Numbered from the stretch's first letter, positions 46,101 through 54,024 are shown. The stretch is DNA of 62,331 nt from Tychonema sp. LEGE 06208 (GCF_015207505.1 NZ_JADEWT010000023.1:1-62331), one strand, 5' to 3'. Translations and numbers: made by a program. Notes: a model not told the origin generated them from the sequence alone.

Positions 46101-46452
46101 CTTTCTAAATATTATCGGCAATGCGATCGAGGCTCTAGAAAACCAACCGCAACCCCGGACGATCGTGATTCGCACAGAAATGAAAAAAGCCGGGTTGACA
46201 AGCCACAATCAAAGCAAGCTGAGTGAGTGCGATCGCCTTGTCATTTGCATCGCCGACAGCGGCCCGGGAATGACCGAAGAGGTTCGCAAGCGGCTGTTTG
46301 ACCCGTTTTTTACGACCAAAGCGGTCGGGTCTGGCACAGGCTTGGGGTTGTCCATCAGCCATCAGATTGTGGTAGAAAAACATAGGGGAAGTTTGCAGTG
46401 TATCTCTCGACCCGGACAGGGAGCGGAATTTTGGATTGAAATTCCGGTGTAA
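43144..46452 (+). CDS. LOV/multi-PAS sensor histidine kinase
   Basis: The 1102-residue protein has six PAS-type domains. The first (about 10-125) contains GRNCRFLQG with Cys57, the residue that forms the photoadduct with FMN in LOV blue-light sensors, and FIGVQNDIT. Others lie at about 130-250, 260-385 and 390-515 (two PAS_3-like copies with NVPGMIYQ in each), 545-670 and 680-800. A coiled coil leads to the H-box MMAGIAHEINNPATF and the ATPase motifs QVFLNIIGNAIEAL, CIADSGPGMTEEV and GSGTGLGLSIS. No membrane helices are seen. It is predicted to autophosphorylate under blue-light control. No receiver is adjacent. The kinase core is close to that at 8545-10092. Confidence 0.93.
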   Translation: MITDSFHLSLLERAIAASSNSILIADANSPDTPIIYCNPAFEKLTGYSTEEVMGRNCRFLQGADTDRAELDKLRSSVRSGTEIKVVLKNYRKDKTPFWNELTVSPVLDGEGKLTHFIGVQNDITKRIIAETALQESEERLRAIATTTPVPILITCQSDSTILYANPALGETFGLNSEKFIGSKKSDFYADASERHKLLELVKEKGFSDGQQICLKKANGSLFWVKMSMRSINFNGEAAILSAFYDITDRVEAETALRVSEARFQKLAANVPGMIYQFKLAADGTLSFPYVSSGCRELYELEPEVLQNSAIGAIEMLHPDDAPSFHESLAVSAKTLEPWRWEGRLVFPGDRIKWISGASRPEIGKKGDIIWDGLLIDISDRKQTESALWHSEARFQKMAANVPGMIYQYLLRTDGSNQFTYVSSGCWELYELEPEKLKKNSTFMWSLVHPDDIKPLLESLAISGENLQPWTYEGRIVTKSGKLKWIRAIARPELQPGGDLLWEGVTIDISDRKLAEIALGESKIALQQANQELEKRVLQRTEALYASQKMLWLVIDNIPQLITWKNRDSVYLGGNKNFAKIAGFNHPSEIVGLTDYDMPWKPEETEFVRACDHRIMATNTPEYHIIQPQLQADGTQGWVDTNKIPLHDNYDNVVGILSTFEDITDRLSLQAQVRGSEELFRKIFEDAPIGIYLANLEDNQLVRVNKNFCQMLGSSAAELLGKTFIEIGHPEDRAQELQVAAALYRGEIASYQIEIRQMAATGKIVWVNVTSTLIRDGEGKPLYKLGMIENITNRKISAAALQASESQLRKQATQLQEAYEQLQYAQIQLVQSEKMSSLGQMMAGIAHEINNPATFIHGNISHTQNYFNDLIEILNLYQESYPSPAPQIVEKVKELELNFLKEDLPKMLHSMRVGIERISKIVLSLRNFSRLDESEMKLVDIHEGIDSTLLILQHKLHQENPKSRIEIIKDYGKISKIDCCAVQLNQVFLNIIGNAIEALENQPQPRTIVIRTEMKKAGLTSHNQSKLSECDRLVICIADSGPGMTEEVRKRLFDPFFTTKAVGSGTGLGLSISHQIVVEKHRGSLQCISRPGQGAEFWIEIPV

Positions 46453-46768
46453 AGGATGGAAATTTAGCTAAAAGTTTAAATATCTAACTTTTAATGCCCA
46501 ATTGCCATCGGTGCTTGAGTTATCGGGGTTTTGAATTAACAACACTCAGAGGCCGAAATTAATCGCATTCAGCGGTGCGCCCATCTGCTGCCCTTATAAG
46601 AAATAAGCTGAAAACCCTGTGACTTCAGTCCGGGGATGAAAGGTCGCGGGAGGCTTTAGCCTCAAGCGTAAGCTTCCTGTTTCATCATTGTAAACTTTTT
46701 TGACTTATCGAACAATCTTATGTCAAACTTATGTCAAACGATATAATATAAAAACGTGAGGTAAAGCC
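46453..46768. other. Left flank of the TnpB element
   Basis: The gap includes a likely left-end structure. AAAACCCTGTGACTTCAGTC followed by CGGGGATGAAAGG is near 46611-46643, and GCGGGAGGCTTTAGCCTCAAGC near 46648 folds into a small hairpin. Similar phrases flank cyanobacterial IS200/IS605 TnpB genes. The exact left boundary cannot be set by eye. Confidence 0.5.
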
Positions 46769-47997
46769 ATGTTAGTTTTTGAGTTTAAATCTTACGGCAA
46801 GCAGAATCAGTACAACGCAGTAGATGAAGCAATTCGTACCGCTCAATTCATCCGCAATAGCTGTTTGCGATATTGGATGGATCACAAAAAAGTGGGTCGG
46901 TACGACTTGAATAAATACTGCGCTGTACTTGCGGCTACGTTTCCTTTTGCCTCGGAACTAAACTCAATGGCTCGACAATCGAGCGCAGAGCGAGCATGGT
47001 CTGCTATCTCCCGGTTTTACGACAACTGCAAGAAGAATGTTCCAGGTAAAAAAGGGTATCCACAATTCCAGAAAGACTGTCGTTCGGTAGAGTACAAAAC
47101 GTCTGGATGGAAACTAGCTGAAGATCGGAAATCGATAAATTTTACCGACAAAAAAGGGATTGGGCGATTAAAGCTCAAAGGTACACGCGACTTGCACTTC
47201 TACCAAATCAATCAAATAAAAAGGGTGAGATTGGTTAAACGAGCAGATGGTGTGTACGTCCAATTCTGTGTGGATGTTAACAGAAGGGAAAATACAGAAC
47301 CGAATGGTACTACAATCGGATTAGACGTGGGATTAAAAGAATATTACACCGACTCGAACGGAACTACGGTAAAAAATCCGAGGTTTCTGAGAAAAGGTGA
47401 TCAAGTTCTTAAACGCGCTCAACGCCGCGTATCCAGAAAGGTTAAAGGTTCAAATAACAGGGGCAAAGCTAGGCAGATTCTAGGCAAACGCCACCTCAAA
47501 ATAAGTAGACAGCGCAAAGACCATGCAATAAAACTTGCAAGGTGCGTAATCTCATCAAACGATGTAGTCGTCTACGAAGATTTGAGAATCAAAAACATGG
47601 TGAAGAATCATTGCTTAGCTAAGTCTATTAACGATGCTTCTTGGTATCAATTTCGTGTTTGGCTTGAATACTTCGGAAAAGTATTTGAGAAAATCACGGT
47701 GGCGGTAAATCCGCAATATACCAGCCAAGAATGCTCGCGTCTGCGGTGCAATCGTAAAGAAAACGCTATCTACAAGAACGCACGTTTGTAAGTGCGGTTG
47801 TGTTTTAGATCGTGACGAAAATGCAGCTAGAAACATCCTAAGTCGGGGATTGGGTACGATAGGGCATATCGGAACCTTTGGTCTTGAGCCAAGTAACGCT
47901 TTAGGAGAGTTAACCTCTACTGTCGTTGGAGAAATCCTGCCTCAGCAAGTCGGCTCGTAAATTAAAGAATCTCCGCGCGTTCACGCCGGAGAGTGTC
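46590..47997 (+). mobile_element. IS200/IS605-type element carrying only TnpB (IS1341-like)
   Basis: The element contains one tnpB gene and no tnpA. The right end is recognisable: a hairpin with CTCCGCGCGTTCACGCCGGAG followed by AGTGTCAAT just after the tnpB stop. Elements of this type normally make a guide (omega or reRNA) overlapping the tnpB 3' end and this right-end structure, so the last ~150 bp may encode one. The left boundary is approximate. A similar right-end sequence in the opposite orientation is at 61797-61840. Confidence 0.72.
46769..47960 (+). pseudogene. tnpB: TnpB RNA-guided nuclease gene with a frameshift
   Basis: The frame from 46769 encodes 340 residues, including the RuvC-I motif GLDVGLKEYYT and the RuvC-II glutamate in VVVYEDLRIKNM, and ends in frame-shifted residues after PQYTSQECSR. 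One base later the correct frame resumes (VCGAIVKKTLSTRTHVCKCG) with both zinc-finger Cys pairs restored, the RuvC-III motif LDRDENAARN and a tail to TAA at 47958-47960. A one-base insertion near 47744 explains it. As it stands, the protein lacks the third catalytic Asp and half of its zinc finger, so it should be inactive unless ribosomes shift frame there. Confidence 0.88.
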
Positions 47998-48012
47998 AAT
48001 CACTAGGCAATT

Positions 48013-49881
48013 ATGCTGAAAAAACTACCTTTCTCCTGGTCTCGCTACATTCCAGCCGGGTTGACGCTCGTTTTGGGTGTGGGAATGTCTGCCCTAGCGT
48101 TTGCCTTGGTTTGGGACTGGGAAGACAAGCGCCGCGACTACGAAATGAACCGCCGCATAGACGATATTTCGATCGGCATCGAACGCCAGCTAAACTCCGA
48201 CTTAGACACAGTGCTCGCCCTCAGCGACTACATGAAAGCCTTCAGCGCCGTCGAGCGCTCATCTTTTGCCAGCTTTGTCGGCCGTCCCCTATCCGTCCAC
48301 CCCAGCCTGCAACTGTTGGCTTGGGTGCCCCGCGTCCCCAATTCCGAGCGGCAAAACTACGAAGCCAAAGCCAGAACGGAAACCGACTCCAGCTTCGAGA
48401 TTACAGAGCGCAGCCCCCGAGGAGAACTGCGTAAGGCCAGCCAGCGTTCCGAATACTTCCCGGCTTTATACGTCGAACCAACAGCCGGAAACGAGACAAC
48501 ATTGGGCTTTGACCTAGCCTCTGCCCCAAAAATCAGCGCGGTTCTCGATCGCTCGCGCGATACCGGAGAAATGACTGTCACCAGCTACATCGGCCTAACT
48601 GAGGAAAATTTCCCGGAACCCGGTCTTTTGGTAATGGTTCCGATTTACCAAAACAGCGCTAAACCGACTACCCTCGAATCCCGCCGCCAACTGCTGCAAG
48701 GATTTGTTCTGGGCATATTTCGAGGCAAAGATATTTTTCAAGCTTCTTTAAAAGGACGCAATACCGAATACCTCACTATTTATCTCGGCAACGAGGCTTC
48801 AGACAAGCAAGAAGCACGGTCGCTGTTACCGCTAAGGGGGAACCGAGTTGTCAAAAATCAGGCGGCTAGGAGCCAAATTCAGCATTTTGGGTTGATTTTC
48901 CAGCCAGATCTCCAACAAGTGCTGACCGCATCGGCCGCAGCAGAACGCGCTCTCCGGTCAAACTGCCCGATTCAAGACGATCGAGACCTCGATCGCAAAG
49001 CCTGCCAAAGGCTGGTAAAAATTAGCGGCCGCCAGTGGTCAGTGTACGTGTCAGCAACGCCGGAAATTCGCAAGATTCGCAAGCACTGGCGCTCTTGGGG
49101 AACTCTGACGATGGGGATGCTGTGGACTCTGATTCCGGTGACATATATGCTGACAGCTTTGAGCCGCACCGCCCAAATCGAAAAGCTAGCCCGAGAAAGA
49201 ATTAGCCAAGCCGAAAAGTTACAGACTGCTTACCAACAGTTGGAACTCGAACAAGGTAAATCCGAGGAATTGCTGTTGAACATTTTGCCGGCAGCCATCG
49301 CCCTGCGTTTGAAGGACAACGAACACAATATCGCCGAAAGTTTTGCGGAAGTAACTGTGATGTTTGCCGACATTGTGGGGTTTACAGAGCTTTCGTCGAG
49401 AATTTCGGCGACTGCGGTGGTGGAAGTTCTCAACGATATTTTTTCGGCTTTTGACCATTTGGCCGATCGCCACGGTTTAGAGAAAATTAAGACTATTGGT
49501 GATGCTTACATGGTTGTCGGCGGTTTACCTACGCCGCGAGAAGATCATGCCGAGGCGATCGCCAATATGGCGATCGATATGCTGCACGAAATTCGGCTGC
49601 TGAGTTTAGAGCATTCGGAACCTTTCAGCATTCGGATCGGCATTAGCAGCGGCCCTGTAGTTGCCGGCGTCATCGGCCTAAAAAAGTTTATTTACGACCT
49701 TTGGGGCGACACAGTAAATATTGCTTCGCGCATGGAATCCCACGGGATTACCGGCTGCATTCAAGTCACCGCCGAAACCTACGAAATATTAAAAGATAAA
49801 TATACATTTCAGAAGCGCGGCGCAATTCAAATCAAGGGAAAGGGATATATGGTTACTTATTTGCTGACTGGAAGAAAATAA
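48013..49881 (+). CDS. CHASE-domain class III adenylate cyclase
   Basis: The 622-residue protein has an N-terminal helix (about 15-35), a CHASE sensor domain (about 65-280, with EYFPALYVEP and GFDLASAPKISAVLD), a second helix (about 362-382), a coiled coil and a class III cyclase domain (about 440-620). The cyclase shows VMFADIVGFT (both metal-binding Asp), EKIKTIGDAYMVV and DLWGDTVNIASRMES. Lys in KTIGD and Asp in LWGDTVN are the pair that selects ATP over GTP, so cAMP is the expected product. The CHASE domain would sense a small molecule outside the inner membrane. The ATG lies 16 bp after the right end of the TnpB element, which therefore supplies its immediate upstream DNA. Confidence 0.92.
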   Translation: MLKKLPFSWSRYIPAGLTLVLGVGMSALAFALVWDWEDKRRDYEMNRRIDDISIGIERQLNSDLDTVLALSDYMKAFSAVERSSFASFVGRPLSVHPSLQLLAWVPRVPNSERQNYEAKARTETDSSFEITERSPRGELRKASQRSEYFPALYVEPTAGNETTLGFDLASAPKISAVLDRSRDTGEMTVTSYIGLTEENFPEPGLLVMVPIYQNSAKPTTLESRRQLLQGFVLGIFRGKDIFQASLKGRNTEYLTIYLGNEASDKQEARSLLPLRGNRVVKNQAARSQIQHFGLIFQPDLQQVLTASAAAERALRSNCPIQDDRDLDRKACQRLVKISGRQWSVYVSATPEIRKIRKHWRSWGTLTMGMLWTLIPVTYMLTALSRTAQIEKLARERISQAEKLQTAYQQLELEQGKSEELLLNILPAAIALRLKDNEHNIAESFAEVTVMFADIVGFTELSSRISATAVVEVLNDIFSAFDHLADRHGLEKIKTIGDAYMVVGGLPTPREDHAEAIANMAIDMLHEIRLLSLEHSEPFSIRIGISSGPVVAGVIGLKKFIYDLWGDTVNIASRMESHGITGCIQVTAETYEILKDKYTFQKRGAIQIKGKGYMVTYLLTGRK

Positions 49882-49888
49882 TTTATGG

Positions 49889-49970
49889 ACGCAAGGGCAG
49901 TCAGAAACCGTTTTTTTTTTAACAAAAAACGAGTTTCTGAGCGCAGCCTCGGTAAAACCCGGTTTCTTAG
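49889..49970. repeat. Family C hairpin (AAACCG..CGGTTT)
   Basis: ACGCAAGGGCAGTCAGAAACCG, split here as ACGCAAGGGCAG and TCAGAAACCG, is followed by a T10 run, then AACAAAAAACGAGTTTC and AAACCCGGTTTC. It is a diverged copy of the 25056 repeats and lies between convergent genes. Confidence 0.75.
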
Positions 49971-50038
49971 CTTTGATTCGTAAGTCATAGATTGGATCGG
50001 GGATGCGGACTAAAGTTCTCACTAGGAACCAAGGGAGT

Positions 50039-50806
50039 TTAAGTCATAATCGCCGACATCAATTCATCGGTCATTTCAAAATTAGCCGTCACGCTTTGCA
50101 CGTCGTCCAAATCTTCCAGCGCGTCCATTAACTTCAGGAGCGATTTGGCTTTTTCAGGAGTTTCTATTTCCACTGTATTGCTCGGAATCCAGCGATTTTC
50201 TGACTGCAAAACTGTAAAACTTTGTTGTTTCAAAACATCAGCAAGCTTTTCCAAATTAACCACATTTGTAAAAACCTCTGCACCTTCAGTATCCTCATCA
50301 ATTGATATCAAATCATAGGATTCGGCTTCGGCTTCTAGGGAAGCTTCAAACAATTGTTCCTCATCAATGGGGCCGCCGATCGTACAAACTCCTTTGTGGT
50401 CAAACATCCAGCCCACACAACCAGTTTCGCCCAAATTGCCACCATTTTTACTAAAAGCTTCTCGCAAGTCAGCCGCCGTGCGGTTGCGGTTGTCTGTCAG
50501 CGCTTCAATCAGTATCGCAACACCTCCCACGCCGTAACCTTCGTAGCGAATAGCTTCTAATTCCGAACTCCCCCCGGCTAAACCGGCACCTTTGGCGATC
50601 GCCCTTTCGATGTTTTCACTAGGAATACTCGCCGCCTTGGCTTTTTCAATAGCTGTCCGCAGTTGAAAATTGCCGGCGGGATCGGGCACTCCGCTACGGG
50701 CGGCGACAATAATTTCGCGAGATATTCTAGCAAAAATCTTGCCTTTAACAGCGTCAACTCTAGCTTTTTGGCGTTTAATATTCGCCCATTTACTGTGTCC
50801 AGCCAT
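50039..50806 (-). CDS. yebC: YebC/PmpR (TACO1) family protein
   Basis: The 255-residue protein has the family start AGHSKWANIKRQKARVDAVKG, followed by GKIFARISREIIVAARSG, IPSENIERAIAKG and YEGYGVGGVAILIEALTDNRNRTA. YebC proteins were described as DNA-binding regulators; more recent work links some of them to translation of difficult peptide stretches. The length is normal for the family and no neighbour such as ruvC is present. It is one of the best-conserved genes in the window. Confidence 0.96.
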   Translation of the reverse strand: MAGHSKWANIKRQKARVDAVKGKIFARISREIIVAARSGVPDPAGNFQLRTAIEKAKAASIPSENIERAIAKGAGLAGGSSELEAIRYEGYGVGGVAILIEALTDNRNRTAADLREAFSKNGGNLGETGCVGWMFDHKGVCTIGGPIDEEQLFEASLEAEAESYDLISIDEDTEGAEVFTNVVNLEKLADVLKQQSFTVLQSENRWIPSNTVEIETPEKAKSLLKLMDALEDLDDVQSVTANFEMTDELMSAIMT

Positions 50807-50921
50807 ACCGATTTAAGATTTTCGATTTATAATGTGCGATCGACATTCAATAAACGTAGGGTGTGCAGTGTGCACCTTACACAGATAGCATAAAATGCGA
50901 TTTTTTGCACGAATCTCATCT

Positions 50922-51560
50922 TTAATTAAAGCGGATTGCGGTTTCAGAGTCGGTGAGGTGAGAAGTATCGCCATTAAGTGCGATCGACCATTCGCCCTCA
51001 CCGCGCACCACTTTCACCAAACAGCACAGAGAAGCGTTAATTTCCGTTTCAACACCGCCCGCCAGCCCGATCGCACTTCCCAAAACCGAAGCACCGTGAC
51101 CTACTAATAACATATCTTCGGGAAACTCAGCAGCGAGGCGTTTAGCAGTTTCCCCAGCCCTTTTGAGACAAGCTTCTCCGGTTTCGGGATAACTAGCAAT
51201 ACCGCCTTTGTAAGCAGCATCAATCCTCGGAAAACGCCTGCACAAATCTGCGACAGACTCAGTTTCCGGCATTTCCGTCATCCATTCAGGATTCAGCCAT
51301 TCGCAAAGTCCCCACTCTAATTTTATCGACAAATCAAGAGCTTCTGCCGCGTGATTGGCAGTTTGGACAGTTCGCAGAAAAGGGGAAGCGAAAATGTGAG
51401 AAATTCCTTCACCTTTGAGGCGATTGGCGAGTTGTTTGGCTTGAACGTGACCGTCTTCGGAAAGGTGCGGATCGTAGCGGTGTTCTGCGGTGAGAAACCA
51501 GTCGGGGTTTACGAAGTCGATGCGGTTTCCGTGTCGTGCGATCCAGACTGTTTGCGGCAT
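50922..51560 (-). CDS. Histidine phosphatase (phosphoglycerate mutase-like) protein
   Basis: The 212-residue protein has the catalytic RHG motif near the N-terminus (VWIARHGNRIDF), the second conserved part FASPFLRTVQTANHAAEAL and a C-terminal His in LLVGHGASVLGSAIG. This is the layout of broad-specificity phosphatases of the histidine phosphatase superfamily, with two His flanking the phosphate. Substrate is unknown. The ATG at 51560 is 23 bp from a short repeat. Confidence 0.9.
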   Translation of the reverse strand: MPQTVWIARHGNRIDFVNPDWFLTAEHRYDPHLSEDGHVQAKQLANRLKGEGISHIFASPFLRTVQTANHAAEALDLSIKLEWGLCEWLNPEWMTEMPETESVADLCRRFPRIDAAYKGGIASYPETGEACLKRAGETAKRLAAEFPEDMLLVGHGASVLGSAIGLAGGVETEINASLCCLVKVVRGEGEWSIALNGDTSHLTDSETAIRFN

Positions 51561-51614
51561 GAGTTGGTTTTAGTTTGGCTTCTTGATGTAATATTATATC
51601 AAAGATGCTGATTT

Positions 51615-51896
51615 AGGATCTTTATAAAATTCGAGTGGGATGAAAACAAGGCTGCGGTAAATTTGTCCAAGCATGGGATCTCATTTGAGGAAGCCAGAAC
51701 GGTTTTTGACGATCGCCTCTACGTCGATTTTTACGATCCGGATCGCTCTGATGAAGAAGATCGCTATATTATTGTTAGAGAGTCCCAGCAAGGTAATTTA
51801 TTGATAGTGTCGTATACAAAAAGAGCTGATTTTCTTCATTTGATTAGCGCTAGAAAAGTAATACGAGTGGAGCGAGAAGTTTATGAAGAAGGATGA
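51615..51896 (+). CDS. brnT: BrnT-type toxin, start codon unclear
   Basis: The conserved part begins FEWDENKAAVNLSKHGISFE, the usual BrnT start, and continues EEARTVFDDRLYVDFYDPDR, SQQGNLLIVSYTKR and ISARKVIRVEREVYEE. BrnT is a ribonuclease toxin with the RelE-like fold. The frame is open from after TGA at 51609-51611, but there is no ATG or GTG before the conserved region: the first usual codon is TTG at 51663, inside it. Initiation at ATC/ATA, or loss of the start, must be assumed. Its antitoxin overlaps the end. Confidence 0.72.
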   Translation, partial: RIFIKFEWDENKAAVNLSKHGISFEEARTVFDDRLYVDFYDPDRSDEEDRYIIVRESQQGNLLIVSYTKRADFLHLISARKVIRVEREVYEEG

Positions 51897-52107
51897 AACA
51901 GCGATGGACGATGAGCTTCGGTCGGAATATGATTTGAGGAAGTTGCGTGTAAGAAGGGTAGGATCTGGACGAAAGACATTTGGTGGTGTAAATATTCATT
52001 GATCACCGAATGTTGCAGAGATGTTTCCCGATTCTGAAGCAGTGAATGAAGCTCTGCGGTTTTTGATTAGAATTAGTGGAGAAATTGACACAGCAAACGA
52101 GTTTTAA
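51883..52107 (+). pseudogene. brnA: BrnA-type antitoxin broken by one TGA
   Basis: The ATG at 51883 overlaps the toxin's last codons. The frame encodes MDDELRSEYDLRKLRVRRVG and GSGRKTFGGVNIH, then TGA at 52000-52002. The frame continues in register with SPNVAEMFPDSEAVNEALRF and LIRISGEI to TAA at 52105, a ribbon-helix-helix-like C-terminus typical of antitoxins. Without the TGA this would be a 74-residue antitoxin. The DNA-binding half is therefore no longer made, although the toxin frame is open. Confidence 0.75.
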
Positions 52108-52275
52108 CCCCTGGGCGAAGAACAAACGATCGCGAGTCTCGCAGCCTTGCAAGATTATCAGACAAGACAGGCCGAAGGATCGCCTCAATGGGCAGATAGT
52201 TTAGGAAGCGATCGTTTTGGCTACCTATGCCAAAATAGAGTTACAAAATAAAGTTAACCATTCATCATAACTTTT

Positions 52276-52530
52276 ATGACCCTTACACTCACCTTACCCC
52301 CCAAACTCGAAGCACTGCTCCGCCAACGGGCTGAAAGTACAGGACAAGATATAACAAGTATTGCCTTAGCTGTTCTCGCATTCGGACTTAGCTTTGATGA
52401 AAGCGATTTCTTCGAGGCATTGGAAGGGATTCAACACGGACTTGATGAGTTCGATCGGGGCCAATTTTCTAGTCTGGAAGAATTTATAGATCGACAAAAC
52501 CAGAAATACGGACTTTCTTTGGAAGCATAA
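52276..52530 (+). CDS. Antitoxin-like protein
   Basis: The 84-residue product starts MTLTLTLPPKLEALLRQRAE with a short strand and helix as in ribbon-helix-helix antitoxins. It ends EEFIDRQNQKYGLSLEA, a toxin-binding-type tail. The stop overlaps the frame of the following ParE-like fragment. It is preceded by about 150 bp without a known feature. If the toxin remnant is inactive, this is an orphan antitoxin. Confidence 0.65.
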   Translation: MTLTLTLPPKLEALLRQRAESTGQDITSIALAVLAFGLSFDESDFFEALEGIQHGLDEFDRGQFSSLEEFIDRQNQKYGLSLEA

Positions 52531-52685
52531 TCTATCGCATTGACTTTTCCAGTACAGCTCAATCTGAAGCTGATGCAGCGTTTCTGAACTTTTCTCAATT
52601 CACGACTCCCGATCGCGCTCAAGCATGGTATCAGGGTCTGATTAAATTAATACCATGCGTGACAAATTGTTGCTACCATTATTAA
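52527..52685 (+). pseudogene. ParE/RelE-type toxin fragment
   Basis: The frame, opening at ATA 52527 and overlapping the antitoxin stop, encodes YRIDFSSTAQSEADAAFLNF, then QFTTPDRAQAWYQGLIKLI and a short unrelated tail to TAA at 52683. The first 43 residues match the N-terminal half of cyanobacterial ParE/RelE-type toxins; the catalytic C-terminal half (normally ending in a RILFTV-like strand) is missing. No standard start codon is present. The truncation occurs just before a repeat-rich region. Confidence 0.68.
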
Positions 52686-52722
52686 GCATATATAAATTAT
52701 CTGTCACAATCATAAATTGCCG

Positions 52723-52845
52723 GATACGGCAGTGCCGTGTCCCTACAGGTAAAAACCTCTAATTTCTTTTTTGTAGGAAAGTTTTTTCAGCCCCGGTAAC
52801 TTCTTCCAGTCCGCAGAGGCGGACATCGTTTATATAGCCGCGAAT
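52723..52845. repeat. Family B palindrome and a family A-like hairpin
   Basis: GATACGGCAGTGCCGTGTCC at 52725-52744 is a family B palindrome. AGTCCGCAGAGGCGGACATC near 52808-52827 and the GGCCGGTAACTTACATT-like phrases at 52855-52890 belong to other dispersed sequences. No gene is present. Confidence 0.65.
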
Positions 52846-52886
52846 TCCCTTCGCCCGGCCACTTACATTCGGCCGGTAACTTACAT

Positions 52887-53570
52887 TTACCCCCTAACTC
52901 TCATCATCTTATTTCCACCTTTTTGAAACTCATAGGGAGCCTCTTGAATTTCTACACGAAAACTTCTCTTTTTTAATTCAGCAATAATCTGGTTTAAATG
53001 CTCAGATTCCTCCCCGCTAAAACTTTGCAACAGCGGAAAAACCCGAACTTCCTTCGCAACCCGACACATTTCTGTAATTGCTTGCAAATGAAATTCTTCC
53101 GAAAGCAAATGAGAATAAGCAAATAAGAAATGGCTGCACAAAGCTAAATCAAACTGACCGTCATTGAAAGGCAAAATCGGCAATTCAGCATTCATGTAGC
53201 GGCCTTGCTCCAAACCAGAGGGAAAATCTGCTAAAAATTCCTGCATCGCCTTCATCCGCACTTCACCTAGCTGGTACGGCGATTCAAAACTGTTCCACAA
53301 ATAGCCGTCTACATTGGCCTTAACACCGTCTATCACAGTTTGATATGTTTCTTGGATGCGATCGCCAATTTCCACCGCCGTAAACTGATACACTGGATCG
53401 CAAGAAATTACCTTTTTACCTTGGCGAGTCATTTCGGCATTAAAACTCGCCGGGCCGCCCGCACAATCAAGAATTGCTAGCTTGAGATCGGTTGATATCA
53501 GGCTAAACATTCCTATGTATTCATCCAAGCAGCGTCCCCAAGGAATTACTTTATCCAATTTTAGTGACAC
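52887..53570 (-). CDS. SAM-dependent methyltransferase-like conserved protein
   Basis: The 227-residue protein shows the class I methyltransferase pattern: LAILDCAGGPASFNAEMTRQ resembles motif I (DxGxG replaced by DCAGGPAS), VISCDPVYQF gives the acidic motif II residue, and FDLALCSHFLFAY corresponds to motif IV. Substitutions in the Gly-rich loop mean SAM binding is probable but unproven. I recall homologues in many cyanobacteria. The ATG at 53570 is followed by the conserved LKLDKVIPWGRCLDEYIGMF. Confidence 0.75.
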   Translation of the reverse strand: MSLKLDKVIPWGRCLDEYIGMFSLISTDLKLAILDCAGGPASFNAEMTRQGKKVISCDPVYQFTAVEIGDRIQETYQTVIDGVKANVDGYLWNSFESPYQLGEVRMKAMQEFLADFPSGLEQGRYMNAELPILPFNDGQFDLALCSHFLFAYSHLLSEEFHLQAITEMCRVAKEVRVFPLLQSFSGEESEHLNQIIAELKKRSFRVEIQEAPYEFQKGGNKMMRVRG

Positions 53571-54024
53571 TTGTTCTTTGTCCCGCAGAGAGAATTATTT
53601 AATATTTTACATCAACAGGACTTGCGCGGATCAGTTCAAAAACCCAGTTTCTTCATCAATGTATCGAGAAAGCAGCCACTATTTTCAAAGAAACCGGGTT
53701 TTGTAGAGGTAGTGCCCCGGTGCTTACCCCCTCCACGGACGATCGAATCAAGGCGATTTGTTTCTCTCCCTTTTCTGTAGCAGGTTGATTTGTATCCTGA
53801 GTTGTGTATAAATAATTTTGGTCAAACAAGCTCCTAATTCTAACAACAGCTTGCTGGCTTTACACTTTCTTTACAAAAAACGATCTCGATTGCCTCACAA
53901 TTTTATGATTCCACCTGTGGATTTTGTAACCAAGCGAGGCTACACTAGACAACAGGGAAAATAACCTAAAATCAACGGGCTAACTTGCTCTCATTCATTG
54001 GCAGGCTGCAACCAGGAAACAAAG
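53571..54024. other. Divergent promoter region with a family C hairpin
   Basis: About 450 bp. AAAACCCAGTTTCTTC (53638) pairs with GAAACCGGGTTTTG (53690-53703) around a 40-nt loop. The remainder contains the promoters of the methyltransferase-like gene and the polysaccharide export gene. No coding frame is convincing. Confidence 0.5.

Noticed and set aside
46769..47791. A complete 340-residue transposase
   Set aside because: RuvC-III and half of the zinc finger lie in another frame downstream, so the gene is frameshifted.
38069..52107. Stop-codon recoding (TAA or TGA read as an amino acid)
   Set aside because: Intact genes in the window end normally with TAA, TAG and TGA at family-typical lengths, so the in-frame stops are better explained as lesions or sequence errors.
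52108..52251. An extra small gene after the broken BrnA antitoxin
   Set aside because: The frame has no start codon and its 47 residues match nothing I recognise.
53998..54024. TTG 53998 as the start of the export protein
   Set aside because: The ATG at 54025 places the signal peptide at the N-terminus as expected.
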